Positions 32,580-41,090 of a stretch of 64,000 nt of DNA are shown piece by piece (the first letter of the stretch is position 1; each line of letters starts with the position of its first letter). Source of the DNA: Bacillota bacterium (lineage in GTDB: Bacteria > Bacillota > UBA4882 > UBA8346); the NCBI GenBank assembly GCA_023401925.1, contig JAEXDA010000044.1, positions 124,001 through 188,000 of the forward strand, in the 5' to 3' direction. Made by a program: the position numbers and the translations under genes. Below the pieces are notes generated by a model that did not search any database, had not been told where the DNA came from, and was given only the letters and a program-made list of their open reading frames with translations.

Positions 32580-32613
32580 AAAAAAGAACGAATCGTGGAT
32601 TTTCGCTCTTTAT
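32580..32613 (-). terminator. Intrinsic terminator upstream of the small helical protein gene
   Basis: Minus strand stem AAAGAGCGAA/TTCGTTCTTT (one mismatch) with loop AATCCACGA, followed by T7. It lies 31 bases before the start codon of the 32211-32549 gene, so it ends an upstream transcript or acts as an attenuator. Confidence 0.6.
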
Positions 32614-32638
32614 CATCAGACTGTTCTTCAATAAAAGT

Positions 32639-32665
32639 CCGCGGGATTTCTTCGAAATCCCGCGG
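32639..32665. repeat. Perfect 12-base-pair palindromic stem
   Basis: CCGCGGGATTTC-TTC-GAAATCCCGCGG. It is very stable and has a weak ACTTTTATT tract on the minus-strand side, so it may be a second terminator. Confidence 0.55.
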
Positions 32666-33102
32666 AGTCTCAAAACACTTTTAACCCATTACCATATTAT
32701 CACATTTTTTTGGCAAAAGTGTATCGATTTTGTCCCGATAACTATAGAACCCTCCAAATCAACAAAAAATTGTGACTCCGAAAAAATATCGCTGCAAACA
32801 GTGATCACTCCTTGGTTTAAAATGTAAGTATTTTGTATCAAATCTGCAAATCCATACCCTTCAACAAAAATCAGCCTGAACAAACAAACCGTTGTTTCCA
32901 ATCCAATGACTCAACCGGATCGTTCCCGGACCGGCCCCTCGGCATATAAGACTATTCTAAAAATGCTTTTCTCCAGACTTTCTTACGATTAAAACCGCGA
33001 AAAACGCTAAATTGTTCGAAATCCAACCCCACCGCCCGGCCATCCTCTATTTATGCCTTTTTGTGGATTTCGTGATTCATTGTCGGCTCAGGGTTTCAGC
33101 CG
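32666..33102. other. Non-coding stretch without supported genes
   Basis: About 440 bases. A minus frame at 32901-32689 (70 codons) has no ribosome binding site or family match and is not called. Confidence 0.35.
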
Positions 33103-33333
33103 ATTCATTCTTTCCGTCGTCCGATGAATTCATTCCGTCACAAAATTCATTCTTTCCGTCATCCAATGAATTCATTCCGTCACAAAAATCATTCTTTCCG
33201 TCATCCAATGAATTCATTCCGTCACAAAAATAATTCTTTCTGTCATCCGATGAATTCATTCTGTCACAAAAATAATTCTTTCTGTCATCCGATGAATTCA
33301 TTCTGTCAGGGAAATCATTCTTTCCTGCTTCCC
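33103..33333. repeat. 42-base tandem repeat, five full copies plus a partial one
   Basis: Each unit contains ATTCATTCTTTCCGTCATCC followed by a GATGAATTCATTCCGTCAC part and an A-rich spacer; inside each unit there are two half-repeats (TTCATT-CCGTCA). As 42 is a multiple of three and the unit has no stops in several frames, all show long periodic peptides such as MNSSDDRKN or SSNEFIPSQ. No ribosome binding site supports any of them. Copies 4 and 5 share changes (CCGTCA to CTGTCA), so the array grew by stepwise duplication. Confidence 0.85.
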
Positions 33334-33406
33334 AAAACCCCTTTTGCCGCCAGGGGGAAAGCGGATTGCTTCATGATGGGTTGATGACATAACTTCCATC
33401 AATTTC

Positions 33407-33435
33407 TTGACAATCCAGCGGAAGTATTTTAATAT
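33407..33435 (+). promoter_or_regulatory. Sigma-A promoter of the iron-sulfur protein/GNAT-like/GntR operon
   Basis: TTGACA (33407-33412), 17-base spacer, TAATAT (33430-33435), 72 bases before the first start codon. Confidence 0.85.
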
Positions 33436-33466
33436 ATAGTTATCTAGTTAACTAGTAAACTATATA
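33433..33466 (+). promoter_or_regulatory. 34-base palindromic operator overlapping the -10 box
   Basis: Centred at 33449.5: outer arms TATATAGTT and AACTATATA, inner core CTAGTTAACTAG. It covers the end of the -10 box and the transcription start. A dimeric regulator bound here would block transcription; the GntR-type protein encoded third in the operon is the obvious candidate. Confidence 0.75.
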
Positions 33467-33507
33467 TAATCAAAGACGAGTAAACTGACAAGGAGTTGAA
33501 ATCGACC

Positions 33508-34199
33508 ATGGCCATCACCATTTCCACTGCTGAAATCAAACAGAAAACCTATGAACTGGGGGCGGATTTGTGCGGCGTCGCTTCGGTCGACCGTTTTAAG
33601 GAAGCTCCGGAGGGCTTTCATCCTCAGGATGTTTTGCCCTCTTGCCAGTCCGTCATCATCCTGGCATCCCGGTTTTTAAAAACACCCTGGAAGCCAAATC
33701 AACCATACCCTACACGACGGTGCGGAATGAATTAATGGCGCAAATGAACCACCGGGCGGTTGCATTATCGGAGTATTTGGAGGATCATGGAGCCGTCGCC
33801 ATTCCGATGAATTCCACCGGACCGGACGAGTGGGACGCTAAAACCAATAAATTCAGGGGAATCATTTCCTTAAAGCATGCTGCGGTTTTGGCCGGACTTG
33901 GCACGATGGGCAAAAACACTCTTCTGGTCAATGACAAGTACGGCAACATGATCTGGTTAAGCGGGGTCTTCGTCGGGGAAGCATTACCGGCCGACCCTCT
34001 GGCATCCTACGAAGGCTGCATTCCAAACTGCCGATTATGTCTGGATTCCTGTCCGGTAAAAGCCTTGGATGGGATCTCCATCAATCAGCCTTTGTGCAAA
34101 AATCACGCTTTCGGAGAACACAATGGCGGCGAATGGCGGATTAAATGCTACATTTGCCGCAAAGTGTGCCCCAATCGCAGCGGAATTAAAAAACTGTAG
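33508..34199 (+). pseudogene. Iron-sulfur epoxyqueuosine-reductase-like protein gene with a -1 frameshift
   Basis: From ATG 33508 the first frame gives GADLCGVASVDRFKEAPEGF and continues to SVIILASRFLK. At 33674-33682 (TTTTTAAAA) the sense frame shifts by -1 to NTLEAKSTIPYTTVRNEL and runs to 34199. The joined product is about 230 residues with a cluster motif CIPNCRLCLDSCP and a second group CYICRKVCP, as in short QueG-like 4Fe-4S proteins. One lost A in the A-run explains it simply. The site T-TTA-AAA also fits the X-XXY-YYZ slippery pattern, so decoding by frameshift is possible but unproven. First gene of the GntR operon. Confidence 0.8.
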
Positions 34200-34223
34200 A
34201 AAACGGAATGAAGGAGAACTACC

Positions 34224-34601
34224 ATGACCAGCGAGGGAATTTGTTTTGAAAAAGCCCATTCTTTGGATCTTCGGTCCATATGGTATTTATTGCACGCCAA
34301 CAGTCAAATGATGAGCGAGGAAAGATTATTGGCCGATCTGGACCGGCTTTATATCTTGCACTACAGGCAAAGGATTCTGGGAGTCCTTTGTGGAACTTAT
34401 GAACAAAGGAAAGTGGTTATCCATTGGGTGGCCGTTCATCCACTTTATCCGGAAAAGTCCCTAAGGGAAGCGATGATCCGGGAATTCACGGCTGTAATCT
34501 GCCGGGAGCCCGGAATGCCTTCGGCAAAATCCCGTTTCCTTGAAAAATGGAGGAAACGGGATCCATCCTTATGGATAAAGGAACTCATTTCATTCAACTG
34601 A
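34224..34601 (+). CDS. Small GNAT-like protein, paralogue of 36206-36571
   Basis: 125 residues, GAAGGAG ribosome binding site. It starts with RSIWYLLHANSQMMSEERLLADLDRLYI near 17-44 and carries the string WVAVHPLYPEKSLREAMIREF near 69-89, also present in the protein at 36206-36571. The VAVHPxYP phrase followed by a basic helix is like a GNAT acetyl-CoA region, but the R/Q-x-x-G-x-G loop is absent and the protein is short. So it may be a truncated or diverged GNAT without catalysis. It lies between the iron-sulfur gene and the GntR gene. Confidence 0.65.
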   Translation: MTSEGICFEKAHSLDLRSIWYLLHANSQMMSEERLLADLDRLYILHYRQRILGVLCGTYEQRKVVIHWVAVHPLYPEKSLREAMIREFTAVICREPGMPSAKSRFLEKWRKRDPSLWIKELISFN

Positions 34602-34610
34602 GGGATTGCG

Positions 34611-35594
34611 ATGGAATTTAAAATCAATAAAAGTTCGGAATTTCCTATTTACCAACAATTAAAGGAACAGATCAAATTTTACTTGCTAAGCGGCGCTTTA
34701 CAGCCGGGGAGCCAGGTCCCCACCCCAAAAGACCTTGGGTTTTACCTGCAGATAAACCGCAACACGGTAATTGCCGCCTATAAAGAATTGGAACAGGAGG
34801 GTTTGCTTATGACCAAGCAGGGGCAGGGAACCTATATCGCCGGTAAATTGCCTCCCGCCAATCTTCAGGACAATCAGAAATTAATCGCCCTGGCCCAGGA
34901 AGCGATCGAAGGCGCCAAAGCGCTGGGCTTCACCACCGAGGATCTTTTTACGGTCATTTTTAATCGAACCATTCTTGGGCTGGAGTCTCCAGACCCGGTT
35001 TCCGGTAGAAAATGCCCCCGCGCCTTGATGGTCGAGTGCAATCGAGCGGATTTGGACCACTACCGGAATACTCTCCAAACTGAACTGAAGATCGATGTTG
35101 ACGGGTGTTTACTCCATGAACTTCCGGATAAAATCCTCCAGGAAGAAATCAAAAATGCCGACTTTATCGTAACCCACTTTACGCATCTTGAAGATGTCAA
35201 AGCCCTGTTGGAGCCCTATCACAAACCGGTATTCGGGGTTATGGCCGCGCCTTATCTGGAAACATTCTTGAAAATCAAAGCCCTCCCGGCAGGATCCCGG
35301 GCCGGTATCGTCTGTATGACCCGGGCCTATACGGAAAATATGAAAAAAGCCATTGCCGATGCGGGTATCGATCACATCACCATCGAAAACTGCGGCCTCG
35401 ATGAAATGGATGCTTTCCGCCAAATGCTCACCCGGGTCGATTATCTCATTAGCTCCAGGGCGGTTTTCGACGATGTCCGAAATATGATCCCATCCAGCAT
35501 CGGGCTGCTGGAATATTCACCTGAACTGGACAAAGCCGGAATCCAAATGTTGAAAAAATTTGTGATGGATCAGTTAACCTATTCACAACGTTGA
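34611..35594 (+). CDS. GntR-family transcriptional regulator with a C-terminal ligand-binding-like domain
   Basis: 327 residues. Winged helix at about 8-75: FPIYQQLKEQIKFYLLSGAL, QVPTPKDLGFYLQINRNTVIAAYKELEQEGLL and the wing GQGTYIAG, which is the YtrA-like arrangement. The remaining 250 residues (SRKCPRALMVECNRADLDHY, IVTHFTHLEDVKALLEPY, SRAGIVCMTRAYTEN, SSRAVFDDVRN) resemble a periplasmic-binding or response type alpha-beta domain, likely for a small effector. Third gene of the operon, 9 bases after the GNAT-like gene, so it probably regulates itself through the palindrome at 33433-33466. Its 3' end overlaps the convergent quinone reductase gene by 16 bases. Confidence 0.85.
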   Translation: MEFKINKSSEFPIYQQLKEQIKFYLLSGALQPGSQVPTPKDLGFYLQINRNTVIAAYKELEQEGLLMTKQGQGTYIAGKLPPANLQDNQKLIALAQEAIEGAKALGFTTEDLFTVIFNRTILGLESPDPVSGRKCPRALMVECNRADLDHYRNTLQTELKIDVDGCLLHELPDKILQEEIKNADFIVTHFTHLEDVKALLEPYHKPVFGVMAAPYLETFLKIKALPAGSRAGIVCMTRAYTENMKKAIADAGIDHITIENCGLDEMDAFRQMLTRVDYLISSRAVFDDVRNMIPSSIGLLEYSPELDKAGIQMLKKFVMDQLTYSQR

Positions 35595-36184
35595 TTCGGG
35601 AATTCATCCGAAATAACTTTTTCAACTTCAGCAAGCCATTCTTTCCTTTGTTCATAAGTACTTGCCGCAATTACCCGAAAAATCTTTCGCTCAAATTTTT
35701 TGATACCGCAAAAATCAAAAATGCAATCCCGCCAAATCCGCTCCAGAGGATCGCCGAATACTTTCAGTTCTCTATCTTCGAGGGTATTCGAAGTGTTGAA
35801 AACGATTGCCTTTGTTGCGATTAACAGGCCCTCCGGAACACCCCCGCCTTGATCTCCATCTTCAAACTTATAAGCTATACCCATCCGTAAGACTCGATCA
35901 ACCCAACCTTTCACAATTGCCGGAGGCTGGCCCCACCAATTCGGATGGATTATGATGATTCCATCGGACTTTTTAATTTCATCACAATATTGTTGTACGA
36001 CTTCATCGCCGGAAACATCATCAACCAATTCCTGACACGCTATAAGCGGATCAAATTTTTCCCCGTATAAATCATGATAAAAAACTTGATGGCGGTTTTC
36101 TTGAAGTGTTTTTAAAACCCTATCGGCAATGGCATGATTAAAACTGTTCACGTATGGATGTCCTAAAATAACCGTTATTTTCAT
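35579..36184 (-). CDS. NAD(P)H quinone reductase-type flavodoxin-fold protein
   Basis: 201 residues of the Flavodoxin_2 (NQO/KefF) family. Opening VILGHPYVNSFNHAIADRVL near 5-24, flavin and nicotinamide region DGIIIIHPNWWGQPPAIVKGWVDRVL near 74-99, GMGIAYKF. These enzymes reduce quinones or other acceptors by two electrons. The gene is convergent with the GntR operon and followed upstream by the second small GNAT-like gene (22 bases), possibly in one operon. The acceptor is not predictable. Confidence 0.88.
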   Translation of the reverse strand: MKITVILGHPYVNSFNHAIADRVLKTLQENRHQVFYHDLYGEKFDPLIACQELVDDVSGDEVVQQYCDEIKKSDGIIIIHPNWWGQPPAIVKGWVDRVLRMGIAYKFEDGDQGGGVPEGLLIATKAIVFNTSNTLEDRELKVFGDPLERIWRDCIFDFCGIKKFERKIFRVIAASTYEQRKEWLAEVEKVISDEFPNQRCE

Positions 36185-36205
36185 AGTTTCCCATGAGTCT
36201 CCTTT

Positions 36206-36571
36206 TCAAACATGATGCCTTACGAATGATCGGGACAACAGATAATCTGGAAATTCTCGGGAATCCGGTAACTTTTTTTGATTTCTTCCAAGATCCCTTT
36301 GTAAACTCCCAATCATCATTTGCTTGAGGGGTTCTTCCGGATATAAGGGATGAACGGCTACCCAAAAAACTTCCTTTTGATAGGAATTCCATTCCCTATA
36401 CAAGATAGCCAGCAATCGCTCACCCTTACCCTCTTCCATCACCAGCAAGTGGTCAATATTCTCCTTTACTTTCTCTTGGCTCCATCCCATACAGTTGGCA
36501 TGCAGCAAATGCCAAACGCCTTCGATATCCTTCGTCCCGGCGCAGCGAATTGTAATCGTTTTAAAATCCAT
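36206..36571 (-). CDS. Small GNAT-like protein, paralogue of 34224-34601
   Basis: 121 residues from ATG 36571 with GGAGG 7 bases ahead; the longer frame upstream overlaps the divergent regulator's promoter. It shares GVWHLLHANCMGWSQEKVKENIDHLLV near 18-44 and WVAVHPLYPEEPLKQMMIGSL near 68-88 with its relative. It is divergent from the MocR-type gene, and the other copy lies in a GntR operon, so each copy is next to a different GntR-superfamily regulator. Function not recognised. Confidence 0.65.
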   Translation of the reverse strand: MDFKTITIRCAGTKDIEGVWHLLHANCMGWSQEKVKENIDHLLVMEEGKGERLLAILYREWNSYQKEVFWVAVHPLYPEEPLKQMMIGSLQRDLGRNQKKLPDSREFPDYLLSRSFVRHHV

Positions 36572-36685
36572 ACCGTTACCTCCTATCCCTAACCCAATAA
36601 GTTTAGTATAATGTATCATAATAAAAATGGATGAAAAAGAACCACCAAAAGAGAATATTCACAGTACCACTTTTCGGAGGAAGAT

Positions 36686-38080
36686 ATGTGGCTATCAATC
36701 GACAAGTTGAGCGAGGCATCCCTAACCAAACAGGTTTACCAGCAAATCCGCGCTCAAATCTTACATGGAGAAATGAAATCCGGTGAAAAACTGCCCGCTA
36801 CCAGGGAATTAGCCAGCCAAATCAACGTTTCGCGGAATGTCATCATCGAGGCCTATGATTCGCTCATTGCCGAAGGTTTTCTGGAAAGCGCGCCGGGCTC
36901 CGGTACCTATGTAGCGGAAGGCGCATTTTTGGAGGAAGGCGAAACCGAAAGTCCCGTGCCGATCCAGGAATTCCAAAATTCCCGGTCCCAAAGGGAACAA
37001 ATCGATTTCCGCTCCGGAATCCCGGATTTGCGCCTTTTGCCGAGGAAAAAATGGAGCCAGCTGGAGCAAGCCGTTTGTCTGGACTCTCCGTCCGACATTT
37101 TTGGATACGACTCTCCGGAAGGACGAAGCGAGCTTCGCAGCGCCCTATGCCGTTATCTAAAAAAATCCCGCGGAGTTTACGCTAGGCCCGAACAGATTAT
37201 TATCACTTGCGGGGCTGTTCAGGCCCTGTCCATTATCACCAGAGCCCTGCTCACTTCCGGCAGTTCATACATTATCGAAGATCCCATTCACCGTGAAATC
37301 CGGAATTTATTTGAGATCCATACCGAGCACATTTTTCCGGTTCCGGTCGACGAGTCGGGCATCAGGACCTCCCTGCTGCCCCAAAACCTGAATCCCTCTC
37401 TGATCATGCTGACGCCCTCCCATCAATACCCCCTTGGAGTGGTATTGCCCATCCAAAGAAGAATTGAACTGGTTCAATATGCGCGGGCCAAAGAATGTTA
37501 TATTGTCGAGGATGATTACGACAGCGAATTCCGCTACCAGGGAGCACCCATCCATTCGTTGCAAGGTTTGGACCCCAACCGGGTCATTTACATCGGTTCC
37601 TTCAGTAAAATTCTTTTTCCAGCACTCCGGCTGGGCTACATGATCCTGCCGTCCGCTTTGATAACCCGTTGCCGGGAGCTAAAGCATTTACAGGACAATC
37701 ACGCGCCGATCTTGGCCCAACTGACCCTGGCCCGTTTTATCGAGGAAGGTCATTTGGAGCGGCACATCGCCAAAATGAAAAAGGCCTACCGCGCCAAACG
37801 CGATTTATTGATCAGCCATTTGAAAAAAGCCTTCCCGGACGGTTTGAAAATTTCCGGAGAATCAACCGGTCTCCATTTGATTGCCGAATTTGAGAGGATT
37901 TCCTTTAATGAAGAAGTTGTGGCGAATATCAAAAAAACCGGGTTCATCGTCCACCCGGTCAGTGAGCATGCGCTGGAAAAAGAGAGTCATACCCATAAAT
38001 TAATTTTGGGTTACAGCCAATTGAGCCACCCGGAAGTCGTGGAGGGCGTGGCTCAATTGAAAAAAGCGCTTATTCCTTAA
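36686..38080 (+). CDS. MocR-type regulator (GntR winged helix fused to a PLP aminotransferase-like domain)
   Basis: 464 residues. Winged helix at about 10-76 (LTKQVYQQIRAQILHGEM, LPATRELASQINVSRNVIIEAYDSLIAEG), linker, then a fold-type I aminotransferase domain from about 115: HQYPLGVVLP near 247, EDDYDSEFRYQG near 274, and PLP lysine in GSFSKILFPALRLGY near 310-324. GabR and PdxR are characterised relatives that sense amino-acid or vitamin B6 effectors. Starts with GGAGG 8 bases before ATG. Divergent from the small GNAT-like gene and probably its regulator. Overlaps the convergent M16 peptidase gene by 11 bases. Confidence 0.93.
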   Translation: MWLSIDKLSEASLTKQVYQQIRAQILHGEMKSGEKLPATRELASQINVSRNVIIEAYDSLIAEGFLESAPGSGTYVAEGAFLEEGETESPVPIQEFQNSRSQREQIDFRSGIPDLRLLPRKKWSQLEQAVCLDSPSDIFGYDSPEGRSELRSALCRYLKKSRGVYARPEQIIITCGAVQALSIITRALLTSGSSYIIEDPIHREIRNLFEIHTEHIFPVPVDESGIRTSLLPQNLNPSLIMLTPSHQYPLGVVLPIQRRIELVQYARAKECYIVEDDYDSEFRYQGAPIHSLQGLDPNRVIYIGSFSKILFPALRLGYMILPSALITRCRELKHLQDNHAPILAQLTLARFIEEGHLERHIAKMKKAYRAKRDLLISHLKKAFPDGLKISGESTGLHLIAEFERISFNEEVVANIKKTGFIVHPVSEHALEKESHTHKLILGYSQLSHPEVVEGVAQLKKALIP

Positions 38081-39452
38081 TCTCTACCGGTGAAATCACG
38101 CTGAGTGAATAGTGCTGAAAATACTTGGAAGCTACCCTTTGGATATCGGCGGCGCTCACTTCATCAATCAGCTTCGGATAGTCTTCATCAAAGGAATATC
38201 CAAGCCCCGACAATTCATAACTTCCCAGAAAATAATTCTGCGCCGAATTGGTCTCGTGCTCCATAAGATATCCCCCTTTAAGGGCGATCTTGGCCATATC
38301 CAACTCCCGGAGAGATACGGGTTCCGTTGTCAACCTTGAAAACTCTTTCAGGATCCCGGCCTTCGCCGCTTGATAATTTCCCGGGGCCGTCGCCATGAAC
38401 GTATACAGGTATGAAGAATAATTGGCCGCCTCATAACCGGTGCTGACAGTATAGGCCAAACCTTTTTTGTCCCGCAACTCCACAAACAGTCTGGAGCCCA
38501 TATCACTGCCCATAATATAATGAATCACCGACATAACCGGATAATCGGCCTCTCCGATTTGAGGCGCAGGAAAACCTAAAATCATAAAGATGGCCTGGGA
38601 ATTGCGGGAGCGAATCAACTGCCGGTTTTCGGTCCTTGTTTGAGCGGATACCTCTTCCGGTCCCGGTTTTCCCCCTTTTCCCCATCCGCCGAGAGTTTTA
38701 GCCAAAGTCGCTTCGATTTTCTGGGGCTCCACATCTCCGACCACACTAATCACCAGATTGGCCGGTTGATAAATCTTCTTATACCAGCCAAGGAGATCGT
38801 CCCGAGTCATCCCGGCCACATTTCCGGCGATTTCATCCGGGGTCATCCCCAAGGGGGAGTTGCCATAGAAGAGTTTGAGAAAATTTTGATACGCTTCTCC
38901 AACCGGTCGATCCGTTGAAGCTTTTAACTCCTGGACCATCAACGCTTTCTCTTTGGCGACCTCTTTCTCGGAAAAGTCGGGGTTCATCAGGGTATCCAAG
39001 AATATCTCAAAACCGGTGTCAAAACCGGTCAACGTCGTCTTGAGAGAAACCGTCCCCGAATTATAATTGACAATATTACTGCTGATGGAAGCGCCGAGGG
39101 ATTCGGTTTGGTATACAATATCCTGGGCGCTGCGGGTCGTCGTTCCCTTGATTAATACTCTTTGCATCAGTTTGGAGATGCCGCGTTCCCGGGTGGATTC
39201 GTAGAGAGCCCCCATTCCGGCAAAGGCATTGACAACCACTACTTCATTGGCGGTATTCCGTTTGACCAATAAAGTCAACCCGTTTGGGAATACTTTCTTG
39301 ATTACAACCGGTTGTTTTTGAAGCTGGGTCTCCGCTTGCACTGGTTGATAGAATTCGCCGGCTATCGCCAAGCCCAAGATCAAAACGAGCATTCCCAGCG
39401 AAACACCAATTCTTTTGTATGGGTTGTTATTCTTCTCTCGAAAGTGTATCAT
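38070..39452 (-). CDS. M16-family peptidase homologue without the zinc motif (non-catalytic partner)
   Basis: 460 residues. N-terminal membrane anchor or signal segment at about 14-36 (IGVSLGMLVLILGLAIAGEFY). Two M16 domains. The zinc-binding HxxEH site is replaced by ISKLMQRVLIKGT near 105-117, so it cannot bind the catalytic zinc. The other M16 region SVVGDVEPQKI and the arginine-tyrosine pair region KKGLAYTVSTGYEA near 330-345 are kept. It is encoded 4 bases after the active homologue, as for other bacterial M16 heterodimers where one subunit is catalytic and one structural. Confidence 0.88.
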   Translation of the reverse strand: MIHFREKNNNPYKRIGVSLGMLVLILGLAIAGEFYQPVQAETQLQKQPVVIKKVFPNGLTLLVKRNTANEVVVVNAFAGMGALYESTRERGISKLMQRVLIKGTTTRSAQDIVYQTESLGASISSNIVNYNSGTVSLKTTLTGFDTGFEIFLDTLMNPDFSEKEVAKEKALMVQELKASTDRPVGEAYQNFLKLFYGNSPLGMTPDEIAGNVAGMTRDDLLGWYKKIYQPANLVISVVGDVEPQKIEATLAKTLGGWGKGGKPGPEEVSAQTRTENRQLIRSRNSQAIFMILGFPAPQIGEADYPVMSVIHYIMGSDMGSRLFVELRDKKGLAYTVSTGYEAANYSSYLYTFMATAPGNYQAAKAGILKEFSRLTTEPVSLRELDMAKIALKGGYLMEHETNSAQNYFLGSYELSGLGYSFDEDYPKLIDEVSAADIQRVASKYFQHYSLSVISPVEIKE

Positions 39453-39456
39453 CGGA

Positions 39457-40830
39457 TTATTTCACCTCCAAAGGTCTAACCGTGGCCAAGACATACGCTT
39501 GTGGATTGAGATACTTCCTGGCGACCCGCTGAACATCTTTGGCGGTTACCTTTTGGATCTCTCCTACGGATGCCGCCGCATTGGACGCATCCCCGCCCAC
39601 CTGGTATTCGCCTAATATCGAGGCGATATCGGCATTGCTTTCCACCGCATAAGCGATTTGGCTCCGAACAATGGCTTTAGCCCGGGACAACTCTTCTCCG
39701 CTGACGCCTTTTTTGATGATTTGGGAAATCATTTTTTGAACTTCCGATTCCAGAGCCGTGGTCGTTCCCTTTTGCATTTGGGCATAGATCGCGAACATTC
39801 CGATGTTTTGGTAGGATTGATAGCCTGCCCCAATTTCATTGGCCAGGTCTTTTTTCTCCACCAGTTCCTGATGGAACCGGGAGCCCCCTCCGCCGCCGAG
39901 GATGACGCCGAGAACCGATAAAGCCGCCTCGTCCGGATCATTCATACCCGGACCCGGAAAGCCGAAATAAAGGTAAGTTTGATCCACTTGCATAGTGGCA
40001 TCGATTCTGGTAATTTTCACGAGCCTCGGTATTTTAAATTCGGAAGCTTTCTTCCTGGCTTGAGCTTTGCCGTTGTTTTGAAAGTCTTTAAACAAACTCT
40101 TCGCCTTATCGATAATCTGCCGGGTGTCGACATCTCCGACCACAACCACTACGATATTATCGGGGATGTAGTATTGACGGTAATAATTCATGAAAGTATC
40201 ATGGTTAATCTTCGCCAGCGTTTCCGCATCTCCTAAAACATCATTGGCATACGGAGTTCCTTTAAACACGGCCTGATAGGCCAGGAGTCCCAATTTCCCC
40301 CGGGGGTTATCTTCTTTGAGCCGCTTCTCTTCCAGGATTACCTGACGTTCTTTCTCTATTTCCTGCGGGTCAAAAGAAGAATTCATAATGGCGTCGGCCT
40401 GCACGTCCAAAGCCAATCCTATCTCTTTGCTGGGAACCACCACGTAATAATGGGTGGTGTCAAGGGAAGTCTGGGCATTTTGATAGCCCCCGACCCCCTT
40501 GATTTCCTGGGCGATTTCCCCCACTTTCCGCTTGGCGGTTCCCTTAAATAACATGTGTTCGAAAAAATGAGATAATCCCGCAATTTCCGGGGTCTCATTT
40601 TTGGCTCCCGTGCCGACCCAGATATCAACCGCCGCTATCGGAGCCGAATGAACTTCCTTGACAATTAAAGTTAAACCGTTTTCCATTTTTATGCGGGTAA
40701 AAGAACCAAGGGGACCATCCGTCCCGGGCGCCTCTCCCCGGACGGATGGGAGTGTGACCCATCCGAAAAAAGCAACGAACGCTAAAACCAATCCTAAATA
40801 ATACTGGCTCTTCTTTCTGCCTTCTACCAT
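39457..40830 (-). CDS. M16-family zinc peptidase (catalytic subunit)
   Basis: 457 residues from ATG 40830, which sits 6 bases after GGGGGA; an ATG two codons earlier touches that site. Signal peptide about 8-31 (YYLGLVLAFVAFFGWVTLP). Zinc motif HFFEH at residues 88-92 (GLSHFFEHMLFKGT) with the third ligand glutamate expected in QEIEKERQVILEEK near 150-163. It probably forms a secreted heterodimer with the downstream partner and degrades peptides outside the membrane or at it. Substrate unknown. Confidence 0.92.
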   Translation of the reverse strand: MVEGRKKSQYYLGLVLAFVAFFGWVTLPSVRGEAPGTDGPLGSFTRIKMENGLTLIVKEVHSAPIAAVDIWVGTGAKNETPEIAGLSHFFEHMLFKGTAKRKVGEIAQEIKGVGGYQNAQTSLDTTHYYVVVPSKEIGLALDVQADAIMNSSFDPQEIEKERQVILEEKRLKEDNPRGKLGLLAYQAVFKGTPYANDVLGDAETLAKINHDTFMNYYRQYYIPDNIVVVVVGDVDTRQIIDKAKSLFKDFQNNGKAQARKKASEFKIPRLVKITRIDATMQVDQTYLYFGFPGPGMNDPDEAALSVLGVILGGGGGSRFHQELVEKKDLANEIGAGYQSYQNIGMFAIYAQMQKGTTTALESEVQKMISQIIKKGVSGEELSRAKAIVRSQIAYAVESNADIASILGEYQVGGDASNAAASVGEIQKVTAKDVQRVARKYLNPQAYVLATVRPLEVK

Positions 40831-41090
40831 ATTCATTCCCCCAAAGAATAAATGCGGACTTGATCAACGCCAATAGTTTCCTTTTCAAGGACGCCTATCC
40901 TATTGAAGCTGAATTATCCATCCATAAATAACGGATTACTTCTTTGTTAATTTCACATTTCTATCAACAAATCCTGTTAAAATATAAATGGAAAGATACT
41001 CCTCTGGCGGTAAAGTTTCTTTCCAGGATTATTTTTACCATAAACCGCGTCAATTTTTTGGATAAAAATCTTTCATAAAGGGGAATTACG

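Noticed and set aside
32689..32901. A 70-codon minus-strand frame
   Set aside because: No start signals and nothing recognisable; left as unsupported.
33077..33384. Periodic peptides in three frames over the minisatellite
   Set aside because: All follow from a 42-base repeat without stops; no ribosome binding site, so not called as genes.
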